The notes beneath the pieces are model-generated. The model made no database searches and was not told the DNA's origin. It saw only the letters and a program-made list of their open reading frames with translations. Shown piece by piece: positions 53,938 through 63,843 of a DNA stretch of 64,000 bases (positions are counted from its first letter, which is position 1; each line of letters opens with the position of its first letter). The DNA is from Halomonas sp. (lineage in GTDB: Bacteria; Pseudomonadota; Gammaproteobacteria; Pseudomonadales; Halomonadaceae): contig NZ_JAGOBJ010000002.1 of NCBI RefSeq assembly GCF_017983445.1, forward strand, positions 310,001 through 374,000. Direction: 5' to 3'. Both the position numbers and the translations under genes were made by a program.

Positions 53938-54189
53938 CTATTCTTTCGGACGACGATCGCCCTCCAGGAAATTCGCGGTAAAGACCGCTTTACCGTAAGT
54001 CTCGAAAGACCACTTCATTACCTCGCCCAGCGCATTCATCACAGCATCGAATTCGCCGAATATCTGAGTGCTCATTCGGTTGGGATAAACCTCCAGGCCT
54101 GACGCCTCAAGGCGCTTTACCACATCCTTCACCAGCGGCTTGAAATCATGGGCCAGCGGGTAATAACTCAGCTGTACGGAAAGATACAT
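53938..54189 (-). CDS. YkoF-like thiamine/HMP-binding family small protein
   Basis: This 83-residue protein resembles the single-domain YkoF/MTH1187-like family (ferredoxin-like fold that can bind thiamine or its pyrimidine): MYLSVQLSYYPLAHDFKPLVKDVVKRLEASGLEVYPNRMSTQIFGEFDAVM. Its function is unproven. It lies 9 bp after the alpha/beta hydrolase gene, on the same strand, so they form a two-gene unit. Identification is by family resemblance and is moderate. Confidence 0.75.
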   Translation of the reverse strand: MYLSVQLSYYPLAHDFKPLVKDVVKRLEASGLEVYPNRMSTQIFGEFDAVMNALGEVMKWSFETYGKAVFTANFLEGDRRPKE

Positions 54190-54198
54190 AGTGCCTCC

Positions 54199-55029
54199 TT
54201 ACGCGCTTTGGTTGGATTTGTCAGATACCTTGGGTAGCTGCTGCCAGGCGGTCAAAATCGCTTGCAGGGTATCGCTGGGGTACTCCATGGGGAACATGTG
54301 CGTTCCGGGAACATAGCTCACCGGTAGGCCGTGGCGCTTTAGACGCCGAATACGCGAGGCGATGAGCAAATCCGATTCCTGGCCTGCGATAAGTGCCAGC
54401 GGCACACCGGCGCGGCGCGGCAAGCGTGAAAGGTGATCCGGCAAGTGGCGGAAAATTTCTACTTCAACGCGCGGGTCAAACGTCAACTCGGCGCTGCCAT
54501 CCTCAAGGACCCGTGTTCCTGCTTCAATGTAGTCGTTAAGTGCCGCGGGGGTAAAGCGACGAAACAGACCACGCCGACTTAATGAAGCAGCCATTACCTC
54601 GCGGCTTGGCCATACGCTGCGGCGCCCCTGGGTTTTACCCGCAGGCGTTACACGGTCGATAAAACCAAAGCGCTTGGCCGCCTTCATGGCCCAGGCATCA
54701 AAACCCAGCATTAGCGGCGGGTCGAGCATAATGACTCCGCTAAAACTCTCAGGCTGCTTGTCAGCGGCCATCGCCATCAATACACCACCCAGTGAGTGCC
54801 CCACACCCAGCAGCGGCACCTGGGTATCCGGCAGGTAGCTTAATAGTTCATCGACCAGGTTTGTCCAGTTATGGTTAACCGGGTAGTTCGGATGATGCCC
54901 CAGCCGATCCAGCGGATGAACATCAAAGGTTTCCGCCAGGGGGTCGAGCAGGCTTTTATAGCTTAATCCAGGAAAACCGTTGGCATGGGCAAACACTAAA
55001 GGGGGTCGTGAAGCGGCGGTTGTTGTCAT
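54199..55029 (-). CDS. Alpha/beta hydrolase
   Basis: This 276-residue protein has the alpha/beta hydrolase fold: an oxyanion-region HANGFPG near the N-terminus, nucleophile elbow GVGHSLGGV (Ser about residue 79), and a C-terminal His in GTHMFPME. The acid is probably Asp in GQESD. I cannot assign a substrate; the fold alone does not separate esterase, lactonase or thioesterase. It is upstream of the YkoF-like gene by 9 bp. Confidence 0.85.
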   Translation of the reverse strand: MTTTAASRPPLVFAHANGFPGLSYKSLLDPLAETFDVHPLDRLGHHPNYPVNHNWTNLVDELLSYLPDTQVPLLGVGHSLGGVLMAMAADKQPESFSGVIMLDPPLMLGFDAWAMKAAKRFGFIDRVTPAGKTQGRRSVWPSREVMAASLSRRGLFRRFTPAALNDYIEAGTRVLEDGSAELTFDPRVEVEIFRHLPDHLSRLPRRAGVPLALIAGQESDLLIASRIRRLKRHGLPVSYVPGTHMFPMEYPSDTLQAILTAWQQLPKVSDKSNQSA

Positions 55030-55154
55030 GGTGCTCTTAGACCTTTAAGCAGCGATTATCGGTAATGGCGCCTCTATCATACGTCTGTTTTAACGCGCCC
55101 TTGAAAAACCGTCAATCGACATAAGGTTTAACAGGCTAACGACTTAGCGTTGCC

Positions 55155-56201
55155 TTAAAACAGGGAGAGCTGCTCGGCAGGTGCGGCCTCGGCCAAACGG
55201 TAGCCCACGCCCAGCAGCCGCACCGGGCGCTCGCCGCGCGCCCAACCGACGTTCAGAAGCGTTTCGAACTGCTCAAGGTTGGGCGCCGGGTCGGCGTGTT
55301 CTACGGTGGTTTGGGTAAAATCGTTAAACTTCACTTTAACCATTAACCCTCTGACCCCAGGCGGTGGATCAAGGCGCGCATAGCGGCGCTCCAGATCCTC
55401 TAAAAGCAGAGGAAGCTCCTGACGGCAGGCCGCAAGCGACGGCAGATCCTTGGCGTAGGTCTGTTCGGTACTCACCGATTTACGCTCACGGTGGGTTTTT
55501 ACCGGCCGCTCATCAAAGCCAAAACTCAGCTCATGCAGGCGCTTCCCAAAACGGCCAAAGTGTTCAACCAGCTCGGTCAGCGGGCGGGTGCGCAAATCGG
55601 CGCAGGTATGAATATCCAGCCGGGCCATTTTTTCGGCCGTGCGCGGGCCAACGCCATGAATCTTTTTGACCGGAAGCGCCTGTACGAAGCGCTCTACTTC
55701 GTCGGGGGTAATCACGCACAGGCCATCGGGCTTGTTCCAGTCGCTGGCGATTTTGGCCAGAAACTTGTTGGGCGCGACCCCGGCCGACACCGTAATGCCC
55801 ACTTCCTGGCTGACGCGTTCGCGAATCGCCTGGGCCATGCGCGTAGCGCTCCCCTGATGCAAAGTCACATCCGACACATCCAGAAAGGCTTCATCCAGCG
55901 ACAGCGGCTCGATTAAATCGGTAATCTCGCGATAAATTGCAAACACCTGGCGCGCCACCACCTTGTACTTGGCCATATCGCCACGAATAAGGGTCAGATG
56001 CGGGCAGCGTTTAAGCGCCTGGGCCATGGGCATGGCAGAGTGAATGCCGTATTCACGGGCAGGATAATTGCAGGTGGCGACCACCCCGCGCTGCTCGACG
56101 CTACCGCCAATGGCAATAGGAATGTCCTTGAGCGCAGGGTTATCGCGCATTTCAACCGCCGCATAAAAGCAGTCACAGTCGCAGTGGATAATTTTGCGCA
56201 C
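55155..56201 (-). CDS. dinB: DNA polymerase IV
   Basis: DinB is a Y-family polymerase for translesion synthesis. The 348-residue protein starts MRKIIHCDCDCFYAAVEMRDNP with catalytic Asp residues. It contains SLDEAFLDVS (second catalytic pair), a helix-hairpin-helix region (VKKIHGVGPRTAEKM) and the little-finger domain. The C-terminus ends AEQLSLF, a beta-clamp-binding motif. A perfect SOS box lies 17 bp upstream. Confidence 0.97.
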   Translation of the reverse strand: MRKIIHCDCDCFYAAVEMRDNPALKDIPIAIGGSVEQRGVVATCNYPAREYGIHSAMPMAQALKRCPHLTLIRGDMAKYKVVARQVFAIYREITDLIEPLSLDEAFLDVSDVTLHQGSATRMAQAIRERVSQEVGITVSAGVAPNKFLAKIASDWNKPDGLCVITPDEVERFVQALPVKKIHGVGPRTAEKMARLDIHTCADLRTRPLTELVEHFGRFGKRLHELSFGFDERPVKTHRERKSVSTEQTYAKDLPSLAACRQELPLLLEDLERRYARLDPPPGVRGLMVKVKFNDFTQTTVEHADPAPNLEQFETLLNVGWARGERPVRLLGVGYRLAEAAPAEQLSLF

Positions 56202-56217
56202 TGGCTACCCTTCTCAC

Positions 56218-56233
56218 CTGTAAAAAACCACAG
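56218..56233 (-). promoter_or_regulatory. LexA SOS box of dinB
   Basis: CTGTAAAAAACCACAG is a perfect CTGT-N8-ACAG site, in the 57-bp gap between the selO stop and the dinB start on the minus strand. It places dinB in the same regulon as recA and the UmuD-like gene. Confidence 0.9.
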
Positions 56234-56258
56234 TTTATCACAGGAGTTACTTATTCTT

Positions 56259-57722
<1,464 letters not shown>

Positions 57723-57792
57723 GTTCGCCTCCACTTTCATTGAGTGTCATCTCCTAATACCCTAGCAGCTCCCTCAAGTAGACGGCGAGATA

Positions 57793-58404
57793 ATGTCATC
57801 ACTACCTGAATCTTCTTTGCTTCCTCTTTCGCGTGATTTTTATCAGCGCGACACCGTGGCGGTGGCCAATGATTTACTCGGCTGCTGGCTGGTGCGTGAG
57901 GTGGATGGCGCCTTGATGGGCGCGCGGATTGTTGAAACCGAAGCATATTGCGGCGCACATGACTCGGCATGCCACGCACACCGTGGTTTGACGGCAAGAA
58001 CCGCCGCCATGTTTGGCCCGCCCGGCCATGCATATATCTATTTGGTTTACGGTATGCACTGGCTGCTCAATATCGTGACAGAGCCCGAGGGCTCGCCCTG
58101 CGCCGTGCTGGTGCGCGCCGTTGAGCCGGTACTCAACGAGCAGGCCATGCGTGAACGGCGCCTCATCCCAGGCAAACAGTTGAGTAATGGGCCCGGCAAG
58201 CTAACGCGCGCGCTCGATGTGGATAAAGCGCTTTATGGGCACGATTTAACCCACGCCGAGCAGCTCTGGATCTGTGCAGGCAGCCACGACATTCCGATTG
58301 CCAGCGGACCACGCGTGGGCATCGACTATGCCGAACCGCATGACCGTGATGCGCCCTGGCGGTTCTGGCTTGAAGGCAACCCCTGGGTATCCAAGGCGCG
58401 CTGA
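57793..58404 (+). CDS. mpg: DNA-3-methyladenine glycosylase (AAG/MPG type)
   Basis: This 203-residue enzyme removes alkylated purines from DNA. It matches the AAG family: LLGCWLVREVDGALMGARIVETEAYCG (the ETEAY motif with catalytic Glu), ARTAAMFGPPGHAYIYLVYGMHWLLNIV and LSNGPGKLTRALDV. It diverges from selO with a 70-bp gap. Its last 79 bp overlap, in antisense, the end of the sirtuin gene. Confidence 0.95.
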   Translation: MSSLPESSLLPLSRDFYQRDTVAVANDLLGCWLVREVDGALMGARIVETEAYCGAHDSACHAHRGLTARTAAMFGPPGHAYIYLVYGMHWLLNIVTEPEGSPCAVLVRAVEPVLNEQAMRERRLIPGKQLSNGPGKLTRALDVDKALYGHDLTHAEQLWICAGSHDIPIASGPRVGIDYAEPHDRDAPWRFWLEGNPWVSKAR

Positions 58405-59240
58405 GAAGCGCCTAGCTGCTCGACCGCGTGAGTGAATACAGGGGTTAACGGCGCTCGCCATTGATGGGTAAGCAGTGCATCCGCCCGGGTAACGCCCAGC
58501 GACAGCGAGGCAATGGGTAAGCCCAAGGCATGCGCCTCACGGCAAAAACGGTAGCCTGAAAACACCATTAACGAAGTGCCTACCGCAAGCACTGCCTGGG
58601 CGTTTTTCAGGCCTGCCTCGGCCGCCAGCCGACGCTCTGCCGGTACGACGTCGCCGTAATAGACCACATCAGGCTTGAGAATGCCGCCGCAGCGCGGGCA
58701 GTCCAATACCTGAAACGTACTGAAATCGGTTTCGAGATCCGCATCGCCGTCCGGGGCGTGCTTGGCATCAAGGGCGGCAAAAGCCGGGTTCATGCGCGCC
58801 ATTTCACTATGCATGGCGTGGCGCATCATCTGGTAATGACAGGTCATGCATTTTACAAGATCCGCCCGGCCATGCAGATCGACCACCCGCCGAGAGCCTG
58901 CTCGCTGATGAAGACGATCAACGTTCTGGGTCACTAACAGCTCAATAAACCCCATCGCTTCAAGCGCCGCCAGCGCCCGGTGGGCACCACTTACCTGAGC
59001 CTCGCGCAAGGCCTTGAACCCGACCAGCGCGCGCGCCCAATAACGCTGACGTACGCTGGGCGATGCCATAAAATCACCGTGCTGAACGGGCGGCGGCCGT
59101 TTCCACTGGCCGTTGGCATCACGGTAATCAGGGATGCCGCTGTCGGTACTCACACCCGCACCGGTAATAACCCACAGTTTTGGATGCTTCTCAATAAAAC
59201 GGGCCAGTTCATCACCCAGTTGGGCCACACTTTTTTGCAT
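58326..59240 (-). CDS. Sir2-family NAD-dependent protein deacylase
   Basis: This 304-residue sirtuin uses NAD+ to remove acyl groups from lysines. Motifs are VITGAGVSTDSGIPDYRD, TQNVDRLHQRAGS, the catalytic LHGR, two zinc Cys pairs (CMTC and CPRC) and VVYYGDVVPAE. The GAGVSTDSGIPDYRD form and flanking region resemble class II (SIRT4-like). The start is taken at the ATG MQKSV; an upstream TTG would add six residues. The C-terminal ~26 residues are encoded opposite the end of mpg. Confidence 0.92.
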   Translation of the reverse strand: MQKSVAQLGDELARFIEKHPKLWVITGAGVSTDSGIPDYRDANGQWKRPPPVQHGDFMASPSVRQRYWARALVGFKALREAQVSGAHRALAALEAMGFIELLVTQNVDRLHQRAGSRRVVDLHGRADLVKCMTCHYQMMRHAMHSEMARMNPAFAALDAKHAPDGDADLETDFSTFQVLDCPRCGGILKPDVVYYGDVVPAERRLAAEAGLKNAQAVLAVGTSLMVFSGYRFCREAHALGLPIASLSLGVTRADALLTHQWRAPLTPVFTHAVEQLGASQRALDTQGLPSSQNRQGASRSCGSA

Positions 59241-59375
59241 GTTCACGGCCTGCGTCAATGGTTCACTCTAGGCAATTTTCCACTATCTCGACGATACTGT
59301 AGGACAATCAGGGCACATGCAACGGCTAATGCCGTGCACGAAAGCGGTGCCCCACCAGCATTCAAGGAGCGCCTC

Positions 59376-60548
59376 ATGCAGAGGGATCACGATATTATTA
59401 TTGTTGGCGGCGGCATGGTAGGTGCTGCGCTAGCTGCCCGGCTGGGCAATGCGGGCTACTCCATCGGGCTTATTGAACGTGGCGACGCGCCTAAAGAGCC
59501 CAGCGGCGACTATGACCTGCGCATCTCATCGCTGAATGCGCGCTCGCTTGCATTTATCAAGCTCAGCGGCACCGTGCTACCTGAGGATCGCTGCTGCCCG
59601 TTCCGGCATATTGATGTCTCCAATCAGGACGGCACCGGCCATAGCGTGTTTTCTGCCGCCGATAGCGACATGGAAGACTTCGGCCTGTTTATCGAGAATC
59701 GCACGCTCCAATACGCGCTGTGGGAGCGCCTGCAGGAAATCCCCAGCGTTACCTGCTATACCCACAGCGCCCCGGTTAATACGCTCGCGTCTGGAGAAAC
59801 GCGAAGCGTCGAGCTCGATAACGGCAAGCTATTGAGTGCACGGCTTGTCGTCGGCGCAGACGGTGCCAACTCGACCCTGCGCAAACTGGCCGATATCGAC
59901 GTTACCCAGCACGATTATCATCAGCGGGCCATGATCATCAACGTGGAAACCGAGCTACCCCAGCAGGATGTGAGCTGGCAGGTGTTTACCCCCACTGGCC
60001 CGATTGCCATGCTGCCGCTGCCCGGCCATAGAGCATCACTCGTTTGGTATGACACCGATGAGGCCACCAAAGCCCGCGAGGCGATGGAAGACCATACGTT
60101 AAAAACCGCCATCGAAGCGGCCTTCCCCAAGCGCCTGGGCAATCTTATCCGGGTCGTTTCTCACGCAAGCTTCCCGATCAAGCGCCAGCATGCCCGCCGC
60201 TATATCGGTAAGCGCTTGGCGTTAATTGGTGACGCCGCCCACGTGGTGCACCCGCTGGCAGGGCAAGGCCTGAACATCGGCCTGCACGACGCCGACACCT
60301 TGGCAGAGATAGTCATCAAAGGCCGCGATCCGGGCGATTACCTCAACCTGCTCCGCTTCGAGTGCCAACGCCGAGCGGCCAACCAGGCGATGATTGCCGC
60401 GACCGACAGCTTCCACCACCTGTTCACCGGCGCCAAACCGCTGCGCCAGTTGGGGGATTTAAGCCTACACCTGGCCGAGCGTTTCCCGTTTGCCAAGCGC
60501 ATGATGATGCAGCAGGCCAATGGGTTGAATCCGTTCAAGATGCGCTAG
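59376..60548 (+). CDS. ubiF: FAD-dependent ubiquinone hydroxylase, UbiF-like
   Basis: This 390-residue flavoprotein monooxygenase belongs to the UbiH/UbiF/VisC family. It has the FAD motif IIIVGGGMVGAALAARLG, the family motif VVGADGANSTLRKLA and LALIGDAAHVVHPLAGQGLNIGLHDAD. Segments such as ENRTLQYALWERLQ, WQVFTPTGPIAMLPL and ASLVWYD resemble UbiF, which hydroxylates ring carbon 6 in ubiquinone synthesis. AAGGAGC fixes the start at 59376; the much longer open frame upstream runs through the sirtuin promoter. Family certain, exact member less so. Confidence 0.85.
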   Translation: MQRDHDIIIVGGGMVGAALAARLGNAGYSIGLIERGDAPKEPSGDYDLRISSLNARSLAFIKLSGTVLPEDRCCPFRHIDVSNQDGTGHSVFSAADSDMEDFGLFIENRTLQYALWERLQEIPSVTCYTHSAPVNTLASGETRSVELDNGKLLSARLVVGADGANSTLRKLADIDVTQHDYHQRAMIINVETELPQQDVSWQVFTPTGPIAMLPLPGHRASLVWYDTDEATKAREAMEDHTLKTAIEAAFPKRLGNLIRVVSHASFPIKRQHARRYIGKRLALIGDAAHVVHPLAGQGLNIGLHDADTLAEIVIKGRDPGDYLNLLRFECQRRAANQAMIAATDSFHHLFTGAKPLRQLGDLSLHLAERFPFAKRMMMQQANGLNPFKMR

Positions 60549-60581
60549 TAGCTGATACAGCCAGATGTTTTAGCCGCGAAT

Positions 60582-60606
60582 AAGCCAAGCCGCTGAGCTT
60601 GGCTTT
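60582..60606. terminator. Hairpin between convergent ubiF-like and hydrolase genes
   Basis: AAGCCAAGC (60582-60590) pairs with GCTTGGCTT (60597-60605), followed by a short T stretch on the plus strand. It lies between two convergent genes and can serve both. Confidence 0.65.
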
Positions 60607-60620
60607 GTTAAAACCGCTAG

Positions 60621-61568
60621 TTATCCCTTGATACGTTCATTCAAGAACTCACGTATCACCGGGATCATCACATCGCCATGGGTTTCCAGTGCAAAGTGCC
60701 CCGTGTCGTAAAAGCGAATATCTGCCTCAGGAATATCCCGCTTCCAGGCTTCAGCTCCCGGCGGAAGAAAGAACGGATCGTGCTTGCCCCACACGGCGAG
60801 TAACGGCGGTTGATGCTCACGAAAATAGGCCTGAAATTCGGGATACTTCTCAACGTTGGTTGCGTAGTCCAGTAACAGGTCGAGCTGAATATCGGCCATC
60901 CCCGGTTGAGAGATCTGCGCGCCTTCCAACGTATAGGCATCTGGTGCTACAGCACTGATATCGCTGACCCCTTCCAGGTACTGCCATTTGATAGACGCCG
61001 GCGTCGGAAAGTCGTTCAGGGCATCACGGTTCGCCTTTGAAGGATTTTCCCAATACGTTTTGATCGGCTCCCACCCGGTTGAAAGCCCCTCCTCATAAGC
61101 ATTGCCGTTTTGCGAAATGATCGCAGTGATTTTTGCCGGGTTAGCCACCGCCAAACGCCAGCCAACAGGCGCACCATAGTCGTGAACGACAATGGCGTAG
61201 CGATCAAGCTTCAACTGATCAGTAAATTGGTCAATCGTCTTCGTCAGGTTGGCAAAAGTGTACTCGTACTGGCCGCGCGGCGGTGATCGAGTAAAGCCGA
61301 ACGCTGGCAAATCCGGCGCCACGACGTGATATTCATCGGCAAGCGCCGCAATCACATCGCGCCACATATACGATGAGGCAGCAAACCCATGGAGCAGCAA
61401 TACCGTCGGCGCCGCCGGATCCCCCGCTTCGCGATAAAAGACATCGACATCGCCCACTTTCTCGAAACGATAATGAACCTGCTGAGTTGTCGGGCCAGCG
61501 CCCTGCCCGGCATTGGCACTCATCGCTTCCTGAATATCGGCAGAGGCCGTTTTGTTTTGCGTTGTCAT
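60621..61568 (-). CDS. Haloalkane-dehalogenase-like alpha/beta hydrolase
   Basis: This 315-residue protein has the alpha/beta hydrolase fold with an Asp nucleophile (VHDYGAPVGWR, about residue 149), as in haloalkane dehalogenases and epoxide hydrolases rather than Ser esterases. The other elements are HGFAASSYMWR (oxyanion region), GKHDPFF (acid) and DTGHFALE (His). The first ~30 residues are low-complexity, with no clear signal peptide. It diverges from a CGNR regulator gene across a gap with two operator-like repeats. Dehalogenase versus epoxide hydrolase cannot be decided from sequence reading alone. Confidence 0.85.
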   Translation of the reverse strand: MTTQNKTASADIQEAMSANAGQGAGPTTQQVHYRFEKVGDVDVFYREAGDPAAPTVLLLHGFAASSYMWRDVIAALADEYHVVAPDLPAFGFTRSPPRGQYEYTFANLTKTIDQFTDQLKLDRYAIVVHDYGAPVGWRLAVANPAKITAIISQNGNAYEEGLSTGWEPIKTYWENPSKANRDALNDFPTPASIKWQYLEGVSDISAVAPDAYTLEGAQISQPGMADIQLDLLLDYATNVEKYPEFQAYFREHQPPLLAVWGKHDPFFLPPGAEAWKRDIPEADIRFYDTGHFALETHGDVMIPVIREFLNERIKG

Positions 61569-61579
61569 GGATGACTCCT

Positions 61580-61656
61580 TAGTAACCGTTAATAATTAAT
61601 TTTGAAGGTTAGTTAAAATAATAGTAACCTGTCAAATTAAATTTTAAAGGTTACCT
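61580..61656. promoter_or_regulatory. Two in-phase operator-like repeats in the hydrolase-CGNR divergent promoter
   Basis: TAGTAACC-N19-GGTTA occurs at 61580-61611 and again at 61622-61653, exactly 42 bp apart (about four helical turns). Within each unit TAGTAACC and GGTTA(C) are inverted, and the AT-rich centres are also similar. They fill most of the 92-bp divergent gap, so a regulator (probably the CGNR protein) could control both genes. Confidence 0.65.
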
Positions 61657-61660
61657 AAAT

Positions 61661-62233
61661 ATGCCATCACACATTACCCCTCCGTTAATCGCAGGCAATC
61701 TCGCCATCGATTTCATCAATACGCAGTTTGGCGTAGGGGAAGAGCATCAGGAGTGTCTGGCCGACAGCAGCAGTGTCATCACCTGGCTTCAACAGGCGGG
61801 CGTGCTGTCGGAATACCGTGAAAGCCCACCGTCTGGGCTAGTCCGCCTTGCACGTGAATTGCGTGACAACATGCGAGAGCTGCTTATCTCGGCCCAGCAA
61901 GGAAGGGGTGCGGATCCCGCAGTGATAAATCACGTGCTGGAACGGGGCTGCCCCCTGGAAAAAATTGAATGGCAGCCAGCGGAAGCGGCATTTCAGAAAA
62001 AAACCTATCGGCGCAACCTAGAAAGCGAGAGCCTTTTGCAGCCTGTCGCATGGGCGTTAGTTCAGCTGCTTACCGAAGAAGATGTACAACTCGTTAAAGA
62101 GTGCGAAGCCTCGGATTGCATTCTCCTGTTCCACGATCAAACAAAATCTCACCGACGCCGCTGGTGTAGCATGACGTCTTGCGGAAATAGAATGAAGGCG
62201 GCCGCGCACCGGGCTCGAAAAAAGACCGGGTAG
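61661..62233 (+). CDS. CGNR zinc-finger (ABATE domain) regulator
   Basis: This 190-residue protein has an N-terminal ABATE domain (LIAGNLAIDFINTQ at the start) and a C-terminal CGNR zinc finger: CEASDCILLFHDQT...RRRWCSMTSCGNRMKAAAHRAR, in which Cys pairs bind zinc and the basic end can bind DNA. CGNR proteins are presumed stress- or metabolite-responsive transcription regulators; little is proven. Divergence from the hydrolase gene and the repeats between them suggest it controls that gene and itself. Confidence 0.9.
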   Translation: MPSHITPPLIAGNLAIDFINTQFGVGEEHQECLADSSSVITWLQQAGVLSEYRESPPSGLVRLARELRDNMRELLISAQQGRGADPAVINHVLERGCPLEKIEWQPAEAAFQKKTYRRNLESESLLQPVAWALVQLLTEEDVQLVKECEASDCILLFHDQTKSHRRRWCSMTSCGNRMKAAAHRARKKTG

Positions 62234-62360
62234 CCGCACCTTAAAGTAATCAGCAAAACTTGCGCCTTATTCGCTTGTCCTATTTATGACAGAAAACGCC
62301 TCAAGCGCTTGATCAAGACTGATTTCCCTTCAACTTTTCCCACCGCCGGTGACACTAGCC

Positions 62361-62801
62361 ATGATGAAAACAGCGTTAGCCCTATCGTTAACCCTATGCA
62401 CCACGATGCTGATCAGCGGGTGTAATCAAGACACTAATACCACCGCCTCAAACACAGCGGGTGCGGATGCAGATACGGTAGCCGAGCAAAGCCAGCCCCC
62501 TCATGAGGTGACCGATCAATGGGTAGGCCGCTGGGTCGGCGTGGAAGGGTTAGTCCTGGACGTCAGCCAGGACGATTCCGCAGGCCCCGGCCATTATCTG
62601 CTTGAGATGCAGTACGGCCTGGATGCCGACCAAAGCGGCACATTCGAAGGGCAAGCCACAGACGAAGGCATAAGCTTCAGCCGCGATGACGGACAACAGT
62701 TACTTCGCGCGGGTGACGGCGAAGCCACCGGCTTAAAATGGCTGGCGGAAAAAGAAGACTGCCTGGTAGTGCAATCCGGTGAAGGGTATTGCCGCGACTG
62801 A
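62361..62801 (+). CDS. Small predicted lipoprotein, function unknown
   Basis: This 146-residue protein has a lipoprotein signal peptide with lipobox LISGC (Cys about residue 21), a short Thr/Asn/Ala-rich linker (about 22-48) and a compact acidic domain (WVGRWVGVEGLVLDVSQDD... ending CLVVQSGEGYCRD with two Cys that may pair). I do not recognise a family. The GTG at 62349 is in frame upstream; the ATG at 62361 is preferred because the charged MMK start fits a signal peptide. Confidence 0.75.
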   Translation: MMKTALALSLTLCTTMLISGCNQDTNTTASNTAGADADTVAEQSQPPHEVTDQWVGRWVGVEGLVLDVSQDDSAGPGHYLLEMQYGLDADQSGTFEGQATDEGISFSRDDGQQLLRAGDGEATGLKWLAEKEDCLVVQSGEGYCRD

Positions 62802-62822
62802 TCTGTCCGGCAATCACAAGAA

Positions 62823-62848
62823 GCGGCTACCCGCTTTTGGGTAGCCGC
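62823..62848. terminator. Hairpin between convergent lipoprotein and rnz genes
   Basis: GCGGCTACCC (62823-62832) pairs with GGGTAGCCGC (62839-62848) around a GCTTTT loop. No T-run follows, so it may terminate weakly or only stabilise 3' ends. Confidence 0.5.
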
Positions 62849-62880
62849 CTGCCTGCAAGAATGGTTGAAACATAAAAAGA

Positions 62881-63843
62881 CTATTCGCCCGCCACTTCCG
62901 AAAAGTGGCCCGATTTATCCAGGGTAAATTCGAGAAAGTCCCGCGCTAGGTAAAGCGAGCCCGAATAGGCGCTCAGGGCTTCTGTGCGGATATCCTCGAT
63001 GGAAGGCGACGCCTGAGGGTTGAACTGGTAACGGGGGCTAAAGTGCGTCAGCACCAGGTTAGGCAGCGCGACCGATTCGGCAAAATCAGCAACAAGCCTG
63101 GCGTAGCTATGCCCCACATCACCGGCCTTCTGTGCCATCTCTTGGGTATAGGTGGCTTCATGCACCAGCACTTGAGCACCCGCACATGCGTCAATCAACA
63201 ACTCAGGCCGGTCATTGTCCCCCGCGATCACCACTTTCCTGGGCTTGTTCTTGAAGATTAAGTAGTCAGCGCTTTTTAACTGCTCGCCCGCAAACTCAAC
63301 ATCAAACCCTTGCTTCAACTGACCCCACAACGGCCCCCTCGGAATTCCCTTTTGGGTTAGCTTTTCGATATCTAAGGCGGCGTCGACGTTTTTTTCTGTG
63401 AGCGCATAGGCGTAGCATGCCACCCGATGGGAAAGCCTGAACGTGGCAACCGCCATGTTCGCAAACTCAACGCTTGGCAGGTCGTCCGAGGCGATAAACT
63501 CCAGGGCGAAAGGCAAGCCTAGCTGTGTGGTTTCACAGGTCGCCTCCAACCACGCCTTGATGCCTGCGGGCGCCACAATGGTAAGCGGCGCTTTACGGCC
63601 ATTCATCCCCGCACTCGCCAATATACCCGGCAGCCCATAGCAGTGGTCGCCGTGCACGTGGGTAATCAAGATGGCTTTCAATGAATTAAACGATAGCTTT
63701 GTGCGCAAGACCTGATGCTGAGTACCCTCCCCGCAATCGATCAGGTACCAGCCTTTACCCTTGCTCTCGCGCAAAGCGATCCCGGTGACGTTTCGGCTTT
63801 TTGTGGGTACACCGGCGGAGGTGCCGAGGAAAAGTAGGTTCAT
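62881..63843 (-). CDS. rnz: Ribonuclease Z
   Basis: RNase Z cleaves the 3' trailer of tRNA precursors lacking encoded CCA and has broader exonuclease or endonuclease activity in gammaproteobacteria. The 320-residue metallo-beta-lactamase-fold protein begins MNLLFLGTSAGVPTKSRNVTG. It has the metal motif THVHGDHCYGLPG, further ligands in GDN and HEATYT, and the C-terminal LTHFSPRY. All tRNAs in this window encode CCA, so its main substrates here may be other RNAs. Confidence 0.95.
   Translation of the reverse strand: MNLLFLGTSAGVPTKSRNVTGIALRESKGKGWYLIDCGEGTQHQVLRTKLSFNSLKAILITHVHGDHCYGLPGILASAGMNGRKAPLTIVAPAGIKAWLEATCETTQLGLPFALEFIASDDLPSVEFANMAVATFRLSHRVACYAYALTEKNVDAALDIEKLTQKGIPRGPLWGQLKQGFDVEFAGEQLKSADYLIFKNKPRKVVIAGDNDRPELLIDACAGAQVLVHEATYTQEMAQKAGDVGHSYARLVADFAESVALPNLVLTHFSPRYQFNPQASPSIEDIRTEALSAYSGSLYLARDFLEFTLDKSGHFSEVAGE

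Noticed and set aside
58980..59375. 132-residue N-terminal extension of the UbiF-like protein
   Set aside because: The FAD motif and a good Shine-Dalgarno sequence place the start at 59376; the extension overlaps the sirtuin gene.
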